Origin: JAITVB01 sp031553805 | GTDB lineage: Bacteria > Bacteroidota > Bacteroidia > Bacteroidales > Rikenellaceae | Assembly: GCA_031553805.1 (NCBI GenBank) | Contig: JAVBLC010000007.1 | Span: 34,736-98,735 of the forward strand | Reading direction: 5' to 3' | Length of the DNA: 64,000 bases | In this document: positions 49,864 to 57,667 of the stretch, one piece after another | Position numbering within the stretch: position 1 is the first letter of the stretch | How the letters are laid out: each line of letters begins with the position of its first letter | The notes under the pieces: generated by a model | Seen by the model: only the letters and a program-made list of their open reading frames with translations | The model's database searches: none | What the model was told of the DNA's origin: nothing | Made by a program: the position numbers and the translations under genes

Positions 49864-50241
49864 TTACGGACGGCCCTCACCGCCGCCCCCCATGTTGGGA
49901 AATTGCTCCTGTACCTTTTTCTGATATGCATCCCAGCGCTGCTGGCCTACAATAGCAGAGATCTTCTTTCCCTGTTCCTGGCGGATCGATTGGAACTTTT
50001 CGCGCATCGCCTGGCGGTCGCCGCCGGCACTTTGCATCGCCTGCTGCATCTCCTGCGCGCTGGCGGTGAGTACGACCTCGACCTTCGTCTGTTCGTCGGC
50101 GGTGAGCGACATTTCTTTGGTCATAAACTCGAGCTGGGCCTTGACCATTTGTTGCGGATCCATCTGCGGACGGCCCTGCTGGGCCGAAACCGACAGGCCG
50201 AAGGAAAATGCCAGGGCCAATAACATCAGTTTTTTCATCAT
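49864..50241 (-). CDS. Small secreted helical protein (Spy/CpxP- or DUF4890-like)
   Basis: A 125-residue protein from ATG 50241 (a second ATG follows directly). The signal peptide is MMKKLMLLALAFSFGLSVSA. The mature part is helical and charged, rich in Gln and Met (PQMDPQQMVKAQLEFMTKEM, LTADEQTKVEVVLTASAQEM, REKFQSIRQEQGKKISAIVG, QQRWDAYQKKVQEQFPN) and ends in a Gly-rich tail. The pattern resembles periplasmic Spy-like chaperones common in Bacteroidota. The -7 box TACTTTTG is at 50265-50272 and a terminator follows, so it is a single gene. Confidence 0.75.
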   Translation of the reverse strand: MMKKLMLLALAFSFGLSVSAQQGRPQMDPQQMVKAQLEFMTKEMSLTADEQTKVEVVLTASAQEMQQAMQSAGGDRQAMREKFQSIRQEQGKKISAIVGQQRWDAYQKKVQEQFPNMGGGGEGRP

Positions 50242-50264
50242 CCGGTAGTTTTGAAAGGTTGATA

Positions 50265-50272
50265 CAAAAGTA
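50265..50272 (-). promoter_or_regulatory. -7 box for the small secreted protein gene
   Basis: Minus-strand TACTTTTG is an exact TAnnTTTG match 23 nt upstream of the ATG at 50241. It supports this start over the 49-codon upstream extension. Confidence 0.5.
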
Positions 50273-50358
50273 GTTTGCCCGGCAACGGGTGCAAATCGAA
50301 TCGACGAAACCGGGGAAAGCGTCGACATAACCCCCGAAACGGGCCATATTTCCGGAAG

Positions 50359-50391
50359 ACAAAAAACGTGCAAACTATTCAGTTGCACGTT
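50359..50391 (-). terminator. Intrinsic terminator after rlmI
   Basis: On the minus strand AACGTGCAA pairs with TTGCACGTT (50383-50391 with 50365-50373) and is followed by a T tract (complement of 50361-50366). It lies 28 nt after the rlmI stop. Confidence 0.7.
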
Positions 50392-50418
50392 CTTTATTCG
50401 GCTGTATATGAAAAATAT

Positions 50419-51609
50419 CTATTCGACGTACAAAACCAACCCCTTGAGGTATTCCCCCTCGGGATGGTAGATGCCCACCGGATGATCGGCGGGTTGGGTC
50501 AGCTGGTGGAGGATGCGCACCTGACGGCCAGCGATGGCGGCAGCCGAAAAGACCGCCTGGCGGAACTGCTCGCGGCTCACCGCCTGCGAACAACTGAACG
50601 TGAACAGAATACCGCCCGGACGAATTTGCGAAAACGCCCGCGCATTGAGCCGCTTATAGCCCTGCAGGGCGTTGCCCAGCGCCTTGTGGTGCTTGGCGAA
50701 AGCGGGCGGATCGAGAATGATCATCTCGTAGCTGTCGTCGATCGTTTTCAAAAACTCGAACGCGTCGGCCGTAATCGCCCGGTGGGGAGCGCCTGGGCCG
50801 AAGTTGAGGTCGACGTTCTCCTGGGCGGTTTCGACGGCGCGGGGCGAACTGTCGACCGAATCGACTTGCGTGGCGCCACCCTGCAACGCATAAACCGAAA
50901 AACCTCCCGTATAGCAGAACGTATTGAGGACCTTGCGGCCGCGGGCGTAGTGTTCCACGAGTGCCCGGTTGTCGCGCTGGTCGATAAAGAAGCCTGTCTT
51001 TTGTCCCCGCTCCCAATTGACGAGAAATTTCTTTCCGTTTTCGAGAATCGATTCCGGGGTGGCGGCGCCGAACAGGTATTGGTCGATGGCGTCGGTCCGC
51101 GCCTGTCCGGGCAGGGTACCGCTGCTTTTGTCGTAAACGGCGGTGATGGCTTCGCCATAAACCGCGCGGATGGCGCGGGCAATCTCCTCGCGGGCCAAAT
51201 ACATCCCCATCGAGTGGGCTTGCATGACAGCCACCCGGCCATAGACGTCGACCACCAGTCCCGGCAGGTTGTCGCCCTCGCCGTGAACCAGGCGGTAGCA
51301 GGTCGTGGCCGGATTATCGACCAACCCCAGCGCCTGACGCAGGCGGTAGGCCGAAGCGATCCGGCTTTCCCACCACGCAGCGTCGATGGCCTCGTCGGCA
51401 AAAGTGAGGATGCGCACGGCGATCGAGCCCATCTGAAAATGGCCGCGGGCGGCAAAATTGCGTTCGCTGTCGAGTACGGTGACGAGCTGTCCCTCCTCGG
51501 GGTCGTCGCCGATCACACCGTAGATGGCACCCGAGAAGATCCACGGGTGGTAACGGAGCAGCGACTCCTCCTTGCCCCGCCGGAGGACGATTTGCGTTTC
51601 GTTGGTCAT
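50419..51609 (-). CDS. rlmI: 23S rRNA (cytosine-5)-methyltransferase RlmI-like
   Basis: A 396-residue enzyme with an N-terminal PUA domain (about 5-75; RRGKEESLLRYHPWIFSGAI) and a C-terminal SAM methyltransferase. Motifs include GEGDNLPGLVVDVYGRVAVM, KTGFFIDQRDNR, VLNTFCYTGGFSVYALQGGA (SAM loop) and the catalytic ILDPPAFAKHHKAL; the Cys in FTFSCSQAVSRE is the expected nucleophile region. It should methylate a cytosine in 23S rRNA (C1962 in E. coli). Its ATG overlaps the exonuclease stop by 3 nt. Confidence 0.92.
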   Translation of the reverse strand: MTNETQIVLRRGKEESLLRYHPWIFSGAIYGVIGDDPEEGQLVTVLDSERNFAARGHFQMGSIAVRILTFADEAIDAAWWESRIASAYRLRQALGLVDNPATTCYRLVHGEGDNLPGLVVDVYGRVAVMQAHSMGMYLAREEIARAIRAVYGEAITAVYDKSSGTLPGQARTDAIDQYLFGAATPESILENGKKFLVNWERGQKTGFFIDQRDNRALVEHYARGRKVLNTFCYTGGFSVYALQGGATQVDSVDSSPRAVETAQENVDLNFGPGAPHRAITADAFEFLKTIDDSYEMIILDPPAFAKHHKALGNALQGYKRLNARAFSQIRPGGILFTFSCSQAVSREQFRQAVFSAAAIAGRQVRILHQLTQPADHPVGIYHPEGEYLKGLVLYVE

Positions 51610-52235
51610 TTTTTCCGGAAAAAGAATAGGCGGCGTTTTTGTTTTTCAGCCGGTTGGGGTTCGACACCCGTCAGTTTCAAAAAGATTTCACGGCACACCC
51701 AGGCGTCGGTCGCCGCGTAAGATTGTTGCGCTTCGGTCAGTTGGTGGGCCTCCCAGTTGCTCAGGCGTTGGGCCTTCGACACCTTGATGCCCAGCACGAT
51801 GGCCGACATCTTTCGGACGCTCAGTTCGTTGATACCGTACTGGCCCACGATATTTTGCAGGTCGACGAATCCACAAGGAGTGAACGGCGTCACCTTCTGC
51901 AGGATCTTCAGGTCGTCGCGAATCGAAGCGCCTATCTTTGCGATGCGTTCGTTCTCAAAAATTTTCACCAGCTCGGGCGAAAGCTTCAGCTTGTTGACCC
52001 GGATCAGGTAGGCTTTCTTGGCCGACGAGAGTTGCAGCAGGGCGACAGGATTGACCTTGCCGCGCTGGAACGAGGGCCGGGTTTCGGTGTCGAAACCGAT
52101 GACCGCCTCGCGGGCCAGTTCGTCGCAGGCGCGGACCAATTTGCGGACGTCGTCGACCACGACGGTTTCGCCCCCGAAAGCTCCCGGCGGCAAGAGCGTC
52201 AGCTCGTCATTCGATATGTTTTGCAAGTAGGACAT
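51606..52235 (-). CDS. RNase D-like 3'-5' exonuclease domain protein
   Basis: A 209-residue protein from ATG 52235. It consists almost entirely of one DEDDy exonuclease domain: VIGFDTETRPSFQRG (first Asp and Glu), KIGASIRDDLKIL (second Asp) and SYAATDAWVCREIF (Tyr and last Asp). There is no HRDC domain, so it is shorter than RNase D. The C-terminus is very basic. It probably trims RNA or DNA 3' ends. It is coupled to rlmI and its 5' leader is a tandem family B element. Confidence 0.9.
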   Translation of the reverse strand: MSYLQNISNDELTLLPPGAFGGETVVVDDVRKLVRACDELAREAVIGFDTETRPSFQRGKVNPVALLQLSSAKKAYLIRVNKLKLSPELVKIFENERIAKIGASIRDDLKILQKVTPFTPCGFVDLQNIVGQYGINELSVRKMSAIVLGIKVSKAQRLSNWEAHQLTEAQQSYAATDAWVCREIFLKLTGVEPQPAEKQKRRLFFFRKK

Positions 52236-52251
52236 CAACCGGCTGTGCTTT

Positions 52252-52333
52252 CCAGCTCTCGGAATTTTTGATTTTGTTCAGGCAAAGGCGCCTTCCGGCG
52301 CCCGGAAATTTCGATTTTGTTGCGGCAAAGATA
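52252..52333 (-). repeat. Family B leader element (tandem) and -7 box of the exonuclease gene
   Basis: On the minus strand the exact -7 box TATCTTTG (52326-52333) is followed by CCGCAACAAAATCGAAATTT, then the hairpin GGGCGCC-GGAA-GGCGCC and CTTTGCC, and a second AACAAAATCAAAAATTCCG. The GGCGCC stem differs from GGTGCC at other copies by paired changes. The leader to the ATG at 52235 is about 85 nt. Confidence 0.6.
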
Positions 52334-52371
52334 GTGAAAACGCTGTGAACTTCGTCACCCCCGCGCAAGAA

Positions 52372-52506
52372 TCAGCCTGAAGCCGCCCAGACCAGGCGTT
52401 TGCGGTCGAGGAAAACCAGCGACGAAAGCAGCGTCAGCGCCCCCGCAGCCACGGCCCCCCCCGCTGTGCCGGTTTTAAACAAGTACGGCGGGCAAAAGCC
52501 CGCCAT
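52372..52506 (-). pseudogene. Possible remnant of a membrane protein gene
   Basis: Minus-strand ATG at 52504-52506 to TGA at 52372-52374 gives 44 residues: a short start, then an Ala/Gly/Leu-rich membrane-like segment (GTAGGAVAAGALTLLSSLVF) and LDRKRLVWAASG. This looks like the last helix and tail of a transporter-type protein. Its upstream side is cut by the GGCGGGC/GCCCGCC hairpin (52487-52504) and a family A repeat. It may be a gene stump or chance coding. Confidence 0.3.
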
Positions 52507-52521
52507 ACTATATTATTGGCC

Positions 52522-52770
52522 CCCGCACAAGAGATTTTTATGCAACGGGAGGTCACCGAGTCTGACCGGCTCCGGCATAAAAATCTCCGGGGAGCGTGGC
52601 CCCTGCGCTTTTTTCTTTGAGAGGACTGGCGCTTTTTATAAAAAGCGCCGCAACCTAGGTCGCTGCATGGCGGCGGGCAAGCTCAACGCAGTTAAAAATT
52701 TTTCTGGAACCGGAACGAAGTGGAGCTCAGCGAAGCTAAAACTTCGTTTTCCTCGGCTTACTTTGGTTTG
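52522..52770 (+). repeat. Family A repeat, copy 3 (between the exonuclease and the esterase)
   Basis: Outer arms AGAGATTTTTATGC (52530-52543) and GCATAAAAATCTCC (52575-52588) pair over 13 of 14 bp. The 22-bp palindrome at 52628-52649 has GGCGC/GCGCC stems on the constant TTTTTATAAAAA core. It continues with CGCAACCTAGGTCGCTGC, AAAAATTTTTCTG and a terminal hairpin nearly identical to copy 2. It reaches the stop of the esterase gene, so it is at a gene 3' end. Confidence 0.85.
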
Positions 52771-52775
52771 AAAAA

Positions 52776-54179
52776 CTAGTCCTTGTCTGTGCGGAACGAA
52801 GAAACAGGGAGCCCGCCCGTGCTATACAGCAACTCCAGGTCCGGGCTCACGTAATTCCAAAAACCATAACGCACATACTTCGGCGCACGCACCTGGTTGC
52901 TCCTGACGAACACCTTCGTACGCGGCACGTTGCTGTCGATCCACGCCGTAGCCGGGAAAAATACCCCGTTTTCGCCCGCCAACTCGAACCCGTCGACCGG
53001 CACATCCCATGGCCAAAGCCCGTTCGGCGCGTAATCGAATTCAACCGCCACCTTGTCGCCGTCGACCGTCATCGACTTAAACTCGGGCGAGCGGTAAGCG
53101 ATCCCCTCGACGCCGTATATCTTGGCCAGCGCCCAGTATGACAGGCGTTCGCCTACGACCTGCTTGTTGGCCGGGTGGATGTTGGTGCGGTCGCCCTGGT
53201 CGAGCAACACGGCCATCCCGGTGTTGGGAATCGAATTCATCGCCTTGAGTTGCTGTTCGCGCAGCAGGGCGCTCGACGTTTCAGACACGCCGCCGTAAAC
53301 GTAGGGTGCGATCTGTGCATAATAGAACGGCAGGTCGGGGTTGCCCCAACGTTCGCGCCACAGGGCGATCATCCGGGCCATCAGTTCTTCGTAATTCTGC
53401 GAAGTGCCCTGGTTGGCCTCGCCCTGGTACCAGATGAAACCGGCGATCGTGTAATTGACCGCGGGCAGGATCATCGCATTATACATCAGCGTCTGCGAAA
53501 CGTTATGCCGCGCGGTCGAAACGCCGCTGAAACTTTCCTCGGACATCCACGCCTCGATCCACGAGCCGCCCCAACTGGTGTTGATCAGCCCGATCGGCAC
53601 GTCGAGGGCATCGGCCAGGTTGCGCCCGAAATAATAAGCCGTCGCGCTGAAATCGACCACGGAGGCCGGCGAAGCGACTTTCCATTGGCCGCTGCAGTCG
53701 GCCAGCGGCGTCTTGCTTTGGGCGCGGGCTACGGTAAACAGGCGTATGTTTTTGTATTTCCCCGATTCGACGATGGCCTGGTTCGACCCGATCACCATCT
53801 GGCCCGGGAAACCTTTCATCGGCATCTCCATATTCGACTGGCCCGAGCACACCCACACCTCGCCCAGCATCACGTTTTTCAGCACAATGGGGGTGCCGTC
53901 GGTGATCGTCACCTGGTAGGGGCCACCAGCTTCACCCGTGGGCACCTGCACTTTCCACGTGCTGTCGGCCGCTACGCGGGCGGTATAGGTCTTGCCGTTC
54001 CACGAGGGGGTCACACGGACCGTAGCGCCGGGTACAGCCCAGCCCCACACGCCGACCGTCGTGTTGCGCTGCAACACCATGTCGTCGCCCACCAGCGCGG
54101 GCAATTTTACTTTCGCCCCGGCCGTCAAGGCAAAGGAACACAAAGCAGCCAAAAAGATCGTTCGGGTAAAGTGTCGCAT
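52776..54179 (-). CDS. Sialate O-acetylesterase-type SGNH hydrolase
   Basis: A 467-residue secreted esterase with signal peptide MRHFTRTIFLAALCSFALTAGA. A beta-sandwich (about 25-100; LPALVGDDMVLQRNTTVGVW) precedes the SGNH domain. The catalytic Ser lies in VCSGQSNMEMPM and the His in DRTNIHPANKQVVGER. NTSWGGSWIEAWM and FIWYQGEANQGTSQNYEELM are typical of the SASA family. It should deacetylate sialic acid or another glycan. It is the only glycan gene nearby and does not belong to an evident PUL. Confidence 0.9.
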   Translation of the reverse strand: MRHFTRTIFLAALCSFALTAGAKVKLPALVGDDMVLQRNTTVGVWGWAVPGATVRVTPSWNGKTYTARVAADSTWKVQVPTGEAGGPYQVTITDGTPIVLKNVMLGEVWVCSGQSNMEMPMKGFPGQMVIGSNQAIVESGKYKNIRLFTVARAQSKTPLADCSGQWKVASPASVVDFSATAYYFGRNLADALDVPIGLINTSWGGSWIEAWMSEESFSGVSTARHNVSQTLMYNAMILPAVNYTIAGFIWYQGEANQGTSQNYEELMARMIALWRERWGNPDLPFYYAQIAPYVYGGVSETSSALLREQQLKAMNSIPNTGMAVLLDQGDRTNIHPANKQVVGERLSYWALAKIYGVEGIAYRSPEFKSMTVDGDKVAVEFDYAPNGLWPWDVPVDGFELAGENGVFFPATAWIDSNVPRTKVFVRSNQVRAPKYVRYGFWNYVSPDLELLYSTGGLPVSSFRTDKD

Positions 54180-54340
54180 AGTTCAGTGGATTAGCGTTTG
54201 ATTTCCCCAAAAGTAGAAAATAAAATAGAGATTCCACCCCCTCATTTCAAAAAAAAGGGTATATTTAAGGATTAATTGTACCGAAATTCCGGGGAACGGC
54301 CTGTTATTTGCGCGGGCCATCATACGATAAAAACTACATT

Positions 54341-55738
54341 ATGTTCGATACGCAAACCTATGTGGCGCGGCGCAACGCTTTGCGCGAAAAAGTGCGGCAC
54401 GGTCTCGTCGTGCTGCCCGGCAACAACGAATCACCGATGAACTATGCCGCCAACGGTTACCGCTTCCGCCAGGACAGCAATTTTCAATATTTTTTCGGCA
54501 TCGACCGCGCCGGCTTCGTCGGGGTGATGGACATCGAGGAGGGCACCGACTGCCTCTACGCCGACAACTACGACATGGACGACATCATCTGGATGGGGCC
54601 CCAGCCCACCGTCCAGCAACTGGGCGAACAGGTGGGCGTGCGACGTACTTTCGCCCTGGCCGAGTTGCAGAAAACCATCCAGCGGGCGATCCGTTACGGA
54701 CGGAAAATCCACTTCCTACCCCCTTACCGCGAGGAGAACAGGCAGATGCTCTCGAACCTGATCGGGATCAAGTCGGGCAGTTTGGTCAACTACGTGTCCG
54801 AGCTGCTGATCCAGTCGGTGGTGGCCCTGCGCGAGATCAAGAGCGCGGACGAGATCGCCGAAATCGACAAGGCGTGCGACATCGGCTACCTGATGCACAC
54901 CACGGCCATGAAAACGTGCCGTCCGGGGCTATACGAACGCGAAGTGGCCGGGGCGATCGAAGGGATCGCAGCCACCTTCGGCAACGGAGTGTCGTTCCAC
55001 TCGATCGTGTCTCAGGACGGCCAGACGCTTCACAACCACTACCACGGCAATAAACTCACCGCCGGCCGCCTGCTGCTGATCGACGCAGGGGTCGAGTCGG
55101 CGACCGGCTACTCTTCGGACTTCACACGCACGATCCCCGTGAACGGAAGATTTACACCCGAGCAGCAAGCCGTTTACGAGTTGGTGCTCGAAATCAACAA
55201 CCGTTCGACAGCGTTAATCAAGAAAGGGGTCACCTACCAAAGCGTACACCTCGCCTCGGCGAAAATACTGGCCGCCGGCCTGAAAGAACTCGGACTGATG
55301 AAAGGCGAGGTCGATGACATCGTAGCCAATGGCGCGCAGGCCCTCTTCATGCCCCACGGGTTGGGCCACCAGATGGGCCTCGACGTACACGACATGGAAG
55401 ACCTGGGCGAACGCTTCGTCGGCTACGACCAGGAGGTCGAACGCAGCACACAGTTCGGCCTCGGAGCACTACGCATGGGCAAAAAACTACGCGTAGGCCA
55501 CGTGCTGACCGTCGAACCGGGCATCTATTTCATCCCCGAACTGATCGCCAAGTGGAAACGCGAAAAGATCAACAACTCGTTCATTAACTACCCCGCCGTC
55601 GAAAAATACATCGGGTTTGGCGGCATCCGAATCGAAGACGACGTAGTAGTAACCACCGACGGCTGCCGACGCCTCGGCAAACAACGGGTGCCAGTAACAA
55701 TAACCGAAGTCGAAGCAGCAATGAACGGCAAAACATAA
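54341..55738 (+). CDS. pepP: Xaa-Pro aminopeptidase (M24B)
   Basis: A 465-residue manganese peptidase removing N-terminal residues before Pro. The N-terminal domain (about 1-160; VLPGNNESPMNYAANGYRFR) is followed by the pita-bread fold with all five metal ligands: LIDAGVESATGYSSDFTRTI (two Asp), MPHGLGHQMGLDVHD (His), LTVEPGIYF (Glu) and GIRIEDDVVVT (Glu). ATG 54341 was chosen over a TTG 11 codons upstream. TATATTTA at 54260-54267 is a near-consensus -7 box. Confidence 0.95.
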   Translation: MFDTQTYVARRNALREKVRHGLVVLPGNNESPMNYAANGYRFRQDSNFQYFFGIDRAGFVGVMDIEEGTDCLYADNYDMDDIIWMGPQPTVQQLGEQVGVRRTFALAELQKTIQRAIRYGRKIHFLPPYREENRQMLSNLIGIKSGSLVNYVSELLIQSVVALREIKSADEIAEIDKACDIGYLMHTTAMKTCRPGLYEREVAGAIEGIAATFGNGVSFHSIVSQDGQTLHNHYHGNKLTAGRLLLIDAGVESATGYSSDFTRTIPVNGRFTPEQQAVYELVLEINNRSTALIKKGVTYQSVHLASAKILAAGLKELGLMKGEVDDIVANGAQALFMPHGLGHQMGLDVHDMEDLGERFVGYDQEVERSTQFGLGALRMGKKLRVGHVLTVEPGIYFIPELIAKWKREKINNSFINYPAVEKYIGFGGIRIEDDVVVTTDGCRRLGKQRVPVTITEVEAAMNGKT

Positions 55739-55781
55739 CCACAAGACAGAAATCGCCCCTACCTTGCTTTGTGCCGGTTTC

Positions 55782-56036
55782 GACTGCCGCTTTTTATAAA
55801 AAGCGGCACCAAAAATTTTCCCGGGATACTACGTATCCCTTGACCTCCCTTGCTTAGTTTTAGTAAAGGTTTTAGAGAGGGGGCCCCTTTCCAGTAGCAT
55901 GTCGAATTCTCGATTGCCATCCGGGAAGGGGCCCCCTCTCTAAAACCTTTCGTAAGGCCGAGTAAAGTAAGTCAAGGAAAGCGCAGCTTTCCAGAAAAGT
56001 TTTTGAGGCACTTTTTACAAAAAGTGCCAGTCAGAG
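55782..56036. repeat. Head-to-head family A modules around a 25-bp inverted repeat
   Basis: The 334-bp convergent gap between pepP and the korC-like gene holds a long imperfect inverted repeat. The left end has GACT and the palindrome with GCCGC/GCGGC stems (55786-55807), AAAAATTTTC, hairpin GGGATAC/GTATCCC and CTTGACC. The right end is the mirror image: GTCAAGG, GGAAAGC/GCTTTCC, GAAAAGTTTTT, then stem GGCAC/GTGCC (56007-56028) and AGTC. Between them AAAGGTTTTAGAGAGGGGGC... (55865-55889) pairs exactly over 25 bp with 55926-55950. This composite layout resembles a BIME- or MITE-like element. Confidence 0.8.
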
Positions 56037-56072
56037 GCTGCAAAGCGAGACGAGGCGATTCCTGTCGTGTGG

Positions 56073-56615
56073 TTATGTTTTTTCGACGATTTCTGCTCCG
56101 ACGTCTATTGCTTCGTAGTTGGCTGGGAGTGTTTTGTGGACGCGTTCGGGGAGTGATTTTGCGACGCCTTTGTGGACGCTTTCGAGGGTGACGACGGGGC
56201 TGACTTTGAGGAATGCGCCGAGCACGATCATGTTGAACACGCGGGGATTGCCCATGCGGGCGGCTTCGGCGGTGGCGTCGACGCGGTAGACGGAGATGTC
56301 GGTGCGGGTCGGCGGATGGGTGATTCCGTTAGGGTCGTAGACGAGTACTCCGCCGGGTTTGACCATCGGTTCGAATTTATCGAGGGACTGCTGGTTGAGG
56401 ATGATCGCCGTATCGAACTCGTGGACGATGGGCGAACTGATGCGTTCGTCGCTCACGATCACCGTCACGTTGGCTGTTCCGCCGCGCATTTCGGGGCCGT
56501 AGGCCGGCATCCAGGTCGCTTCCAGGCCCTGCAACACGCCCGAGTAGGCAATGATCTTGCCCACCGAGAGCACGCCTTGTCCGCCGAATCCGGCTATGAT
56601 GATTTCCTGTTTCAT
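56073..56615 (-). CDS. 2-oxoacid:ferredoxin oxidoreductase, gamma subunit
   Basis: A 180-residue protein of the KorC/VorC (pyruvate ferredoxin oxidoreductase gamma) family. The N-terminal IIAGFGGQGVLSVGKIIAYS (about 6-25), MPAYGPEMRGGTANVTVIVS, and FNMIVLGAFLKVSPVV are family blocks. It completes the heterotetramer with the alpha, beta and ferredoxin-like subunits encoded upstream. It starts 6 nt after the small membrane protein gene and is the last gene of the operon, ending at the composite repeat. Confidence 0.93.
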   Translation of the reverse strand: MKQEIIIAGFGGQGVLSVGKIIAYSGVLQGLEATWMPAYGPEMRGGTANVTVIVSDERISSPIVHEFDTAIILNQQSLDKFEPMVKPGGVLVYDPNGITHPPTRTDISVYRVDATAEAARMGNPRVFNMIVLGAFLKVSPVVTLESVHKGVAKSLPERVHKTLPANYEAIDVGAEIVEKT

Positions 56616-56621
56616 AACGCG

Positions 56622-56897
56622 TTATTTTTTCGGATATTTAAAATATTGCGGCGTATCGCCCTCCAGGTTCAGCACATAACGGTAGTGCTTGTCTTCGCCT
56701 GTGAGCCACCAGTCGCCCGATCCCCCGTTCATCGCCAGCGCTTTGAAAACAAACACATTGCTTTCTTTCGGGATGAAATAATTTTTCTCGGTCAACAAAC
56801 CCCAGAGGTTCGGGACGAGTTGGGTTTGCGACAAATACACGATCACAGCAAAAAGGCCCAGAGCAAAAAAACTCTTCAGGAGCCTGTGTCTTTTCAT
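56622..56897 (-). CDS. Small membrane protein embedded in the oxidoreductase operon
   Basis: A 91-residue protein from MKRHRLLKS. One N-terminal helix (FFALGLFAVIVYLSQTQLVP, about 10-30) is followed by a short soluble domain (YFIPKESNVFVFKALAMNGG, DWWLTGEDKHYRYVLNLEGD) and a basic end. Basic residues before the helix suggest the soluble part is periplasmic. Its ATG overlaps the beta subunit stop (ATGA), and the gamma gene follows after 6 nt, so it is made with the complex. I do not recognise the family; no cofactor motif is seen. Confidence 0.65.
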   Translation of the reverse strand: MKRHRLLKSFFALGLFAVIVYLSQTQLVPNLWGLLTEKNYFIPKESNVFVFKALAMNGGSGDWWLTGEDKHYRYVLNLEGDTPQYFKYPKK

Positions 56898-57667
56898 ATG
56901 TCTTTGATGTCGCCCAGGGGGTAGAACGGGAACATATTTTCTTCCATCCACGTGTTGGCCCCGGTGGGCGAAAGCTTCCAACCCGAGTTGCAGGTGGCTA
57001 CGATTTCGACGAACGACGTGCCTTTACCCTCCATCGCCTTTTCGAATCCTTTGCGGATCGCCTTTTTTGCCTTGCGCACGTTGGCGGGCGATTGCACGCT
57101 TTGGCGCGTCACATAGGAAACACCATCGAGGTGGGCGATCATTTCCGAAATTTTGAACGGATAGCCGTGGATGTCGACCCGGCGCCCCTCGGGCGAAGTA
57201 GCGGTCTTCATGCCGACCAGGGTGGTGGGAGCCATCTGGCCTCCCGTCATGCCGTAAATCGCATTATTGACGAAAATAATACAAATGTTTTCGCCGCGAT
57301 TGCAGGCATGGATCGTTTCGCCGGTGCCGATGGCGGCCAGGTCGCCGTCGCCCTGGTAGGTAAAAATCATCTTGTCGGGATTGAGCCGTTTGAGGCCTGT
57401 GGCTACCGCCGCGCCGCGCCCATGGGCCGACTGCACCCAGTCGATGTCGATGTAGTTGTAGGCAAACACCGAGCACCCCACCGGCGACACACCGATCGCC
57501 CGTTCGTCCATCCCCATTTCGTCGATCACCTCGGCGATCAACTTGTGCAGCGTGCCGTGGCTGCACCCGGGGCAGTAGTGCATCACGTTGTCGGTCAGCA
57601 GCCTCGGTTTTTTGTAAACGAGGTTTTCCGATTTTATCTCAACAGTCATCTTTTCCATAGCCGTCAT
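56894..57667 (-). CDS. 2-oxoacid:ferredoxin oxidoreductase, beta (TPP-binding) subunit
   Basis: A 257-residue KorB/VorA-like subunit. The Cys motif HYCPGCSHGTLHKL (about 31-44), the TPP/Mg motif QGDGDLAAIGTGETIHACNR, and NNAIYGMTGGQMAPTT are conserved. A second and third possible start (MEKMTVEI) lie within the first codons. It oxidatively decarboxylates a 2-oxoacid with CoA and ferredoxin, jointly with the alpha subunit, whose stop overlaps its ATG (ATGA). Confidence 0.94.
   Translation of the reverse strand: MTAMEKMTVEIKSENLVYKKPRLLTDNVMHYCPGCSHGTLHKLIAEVIDEMGMDERAIGVSPVGCSVFAYNYIDIDWVQSAHGRGAAVATGLKRLNPDKMIFTYQGDGDLAAIGTGETIHACNRGENICIIFVNNAIYGMTGGQMAPTTLVGMKTATSPEGRRVDIHGYPFKISEMIAHLDGVSYVTRQSVQSPANVRKAKKAIRKGFEKAMEGKGTSFVEIVATCNSGWKLSPTGANTWMEENMFPFYPLGDIKDI

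Noticed and set aside
52776..54179. Polysaccharide utilisation locus around the sialate O-acetylesterase
   Set aside because: No SusC/SusD pair, sialidase or glycan regulator lies next to it; the neighbours are housekeeping genes.
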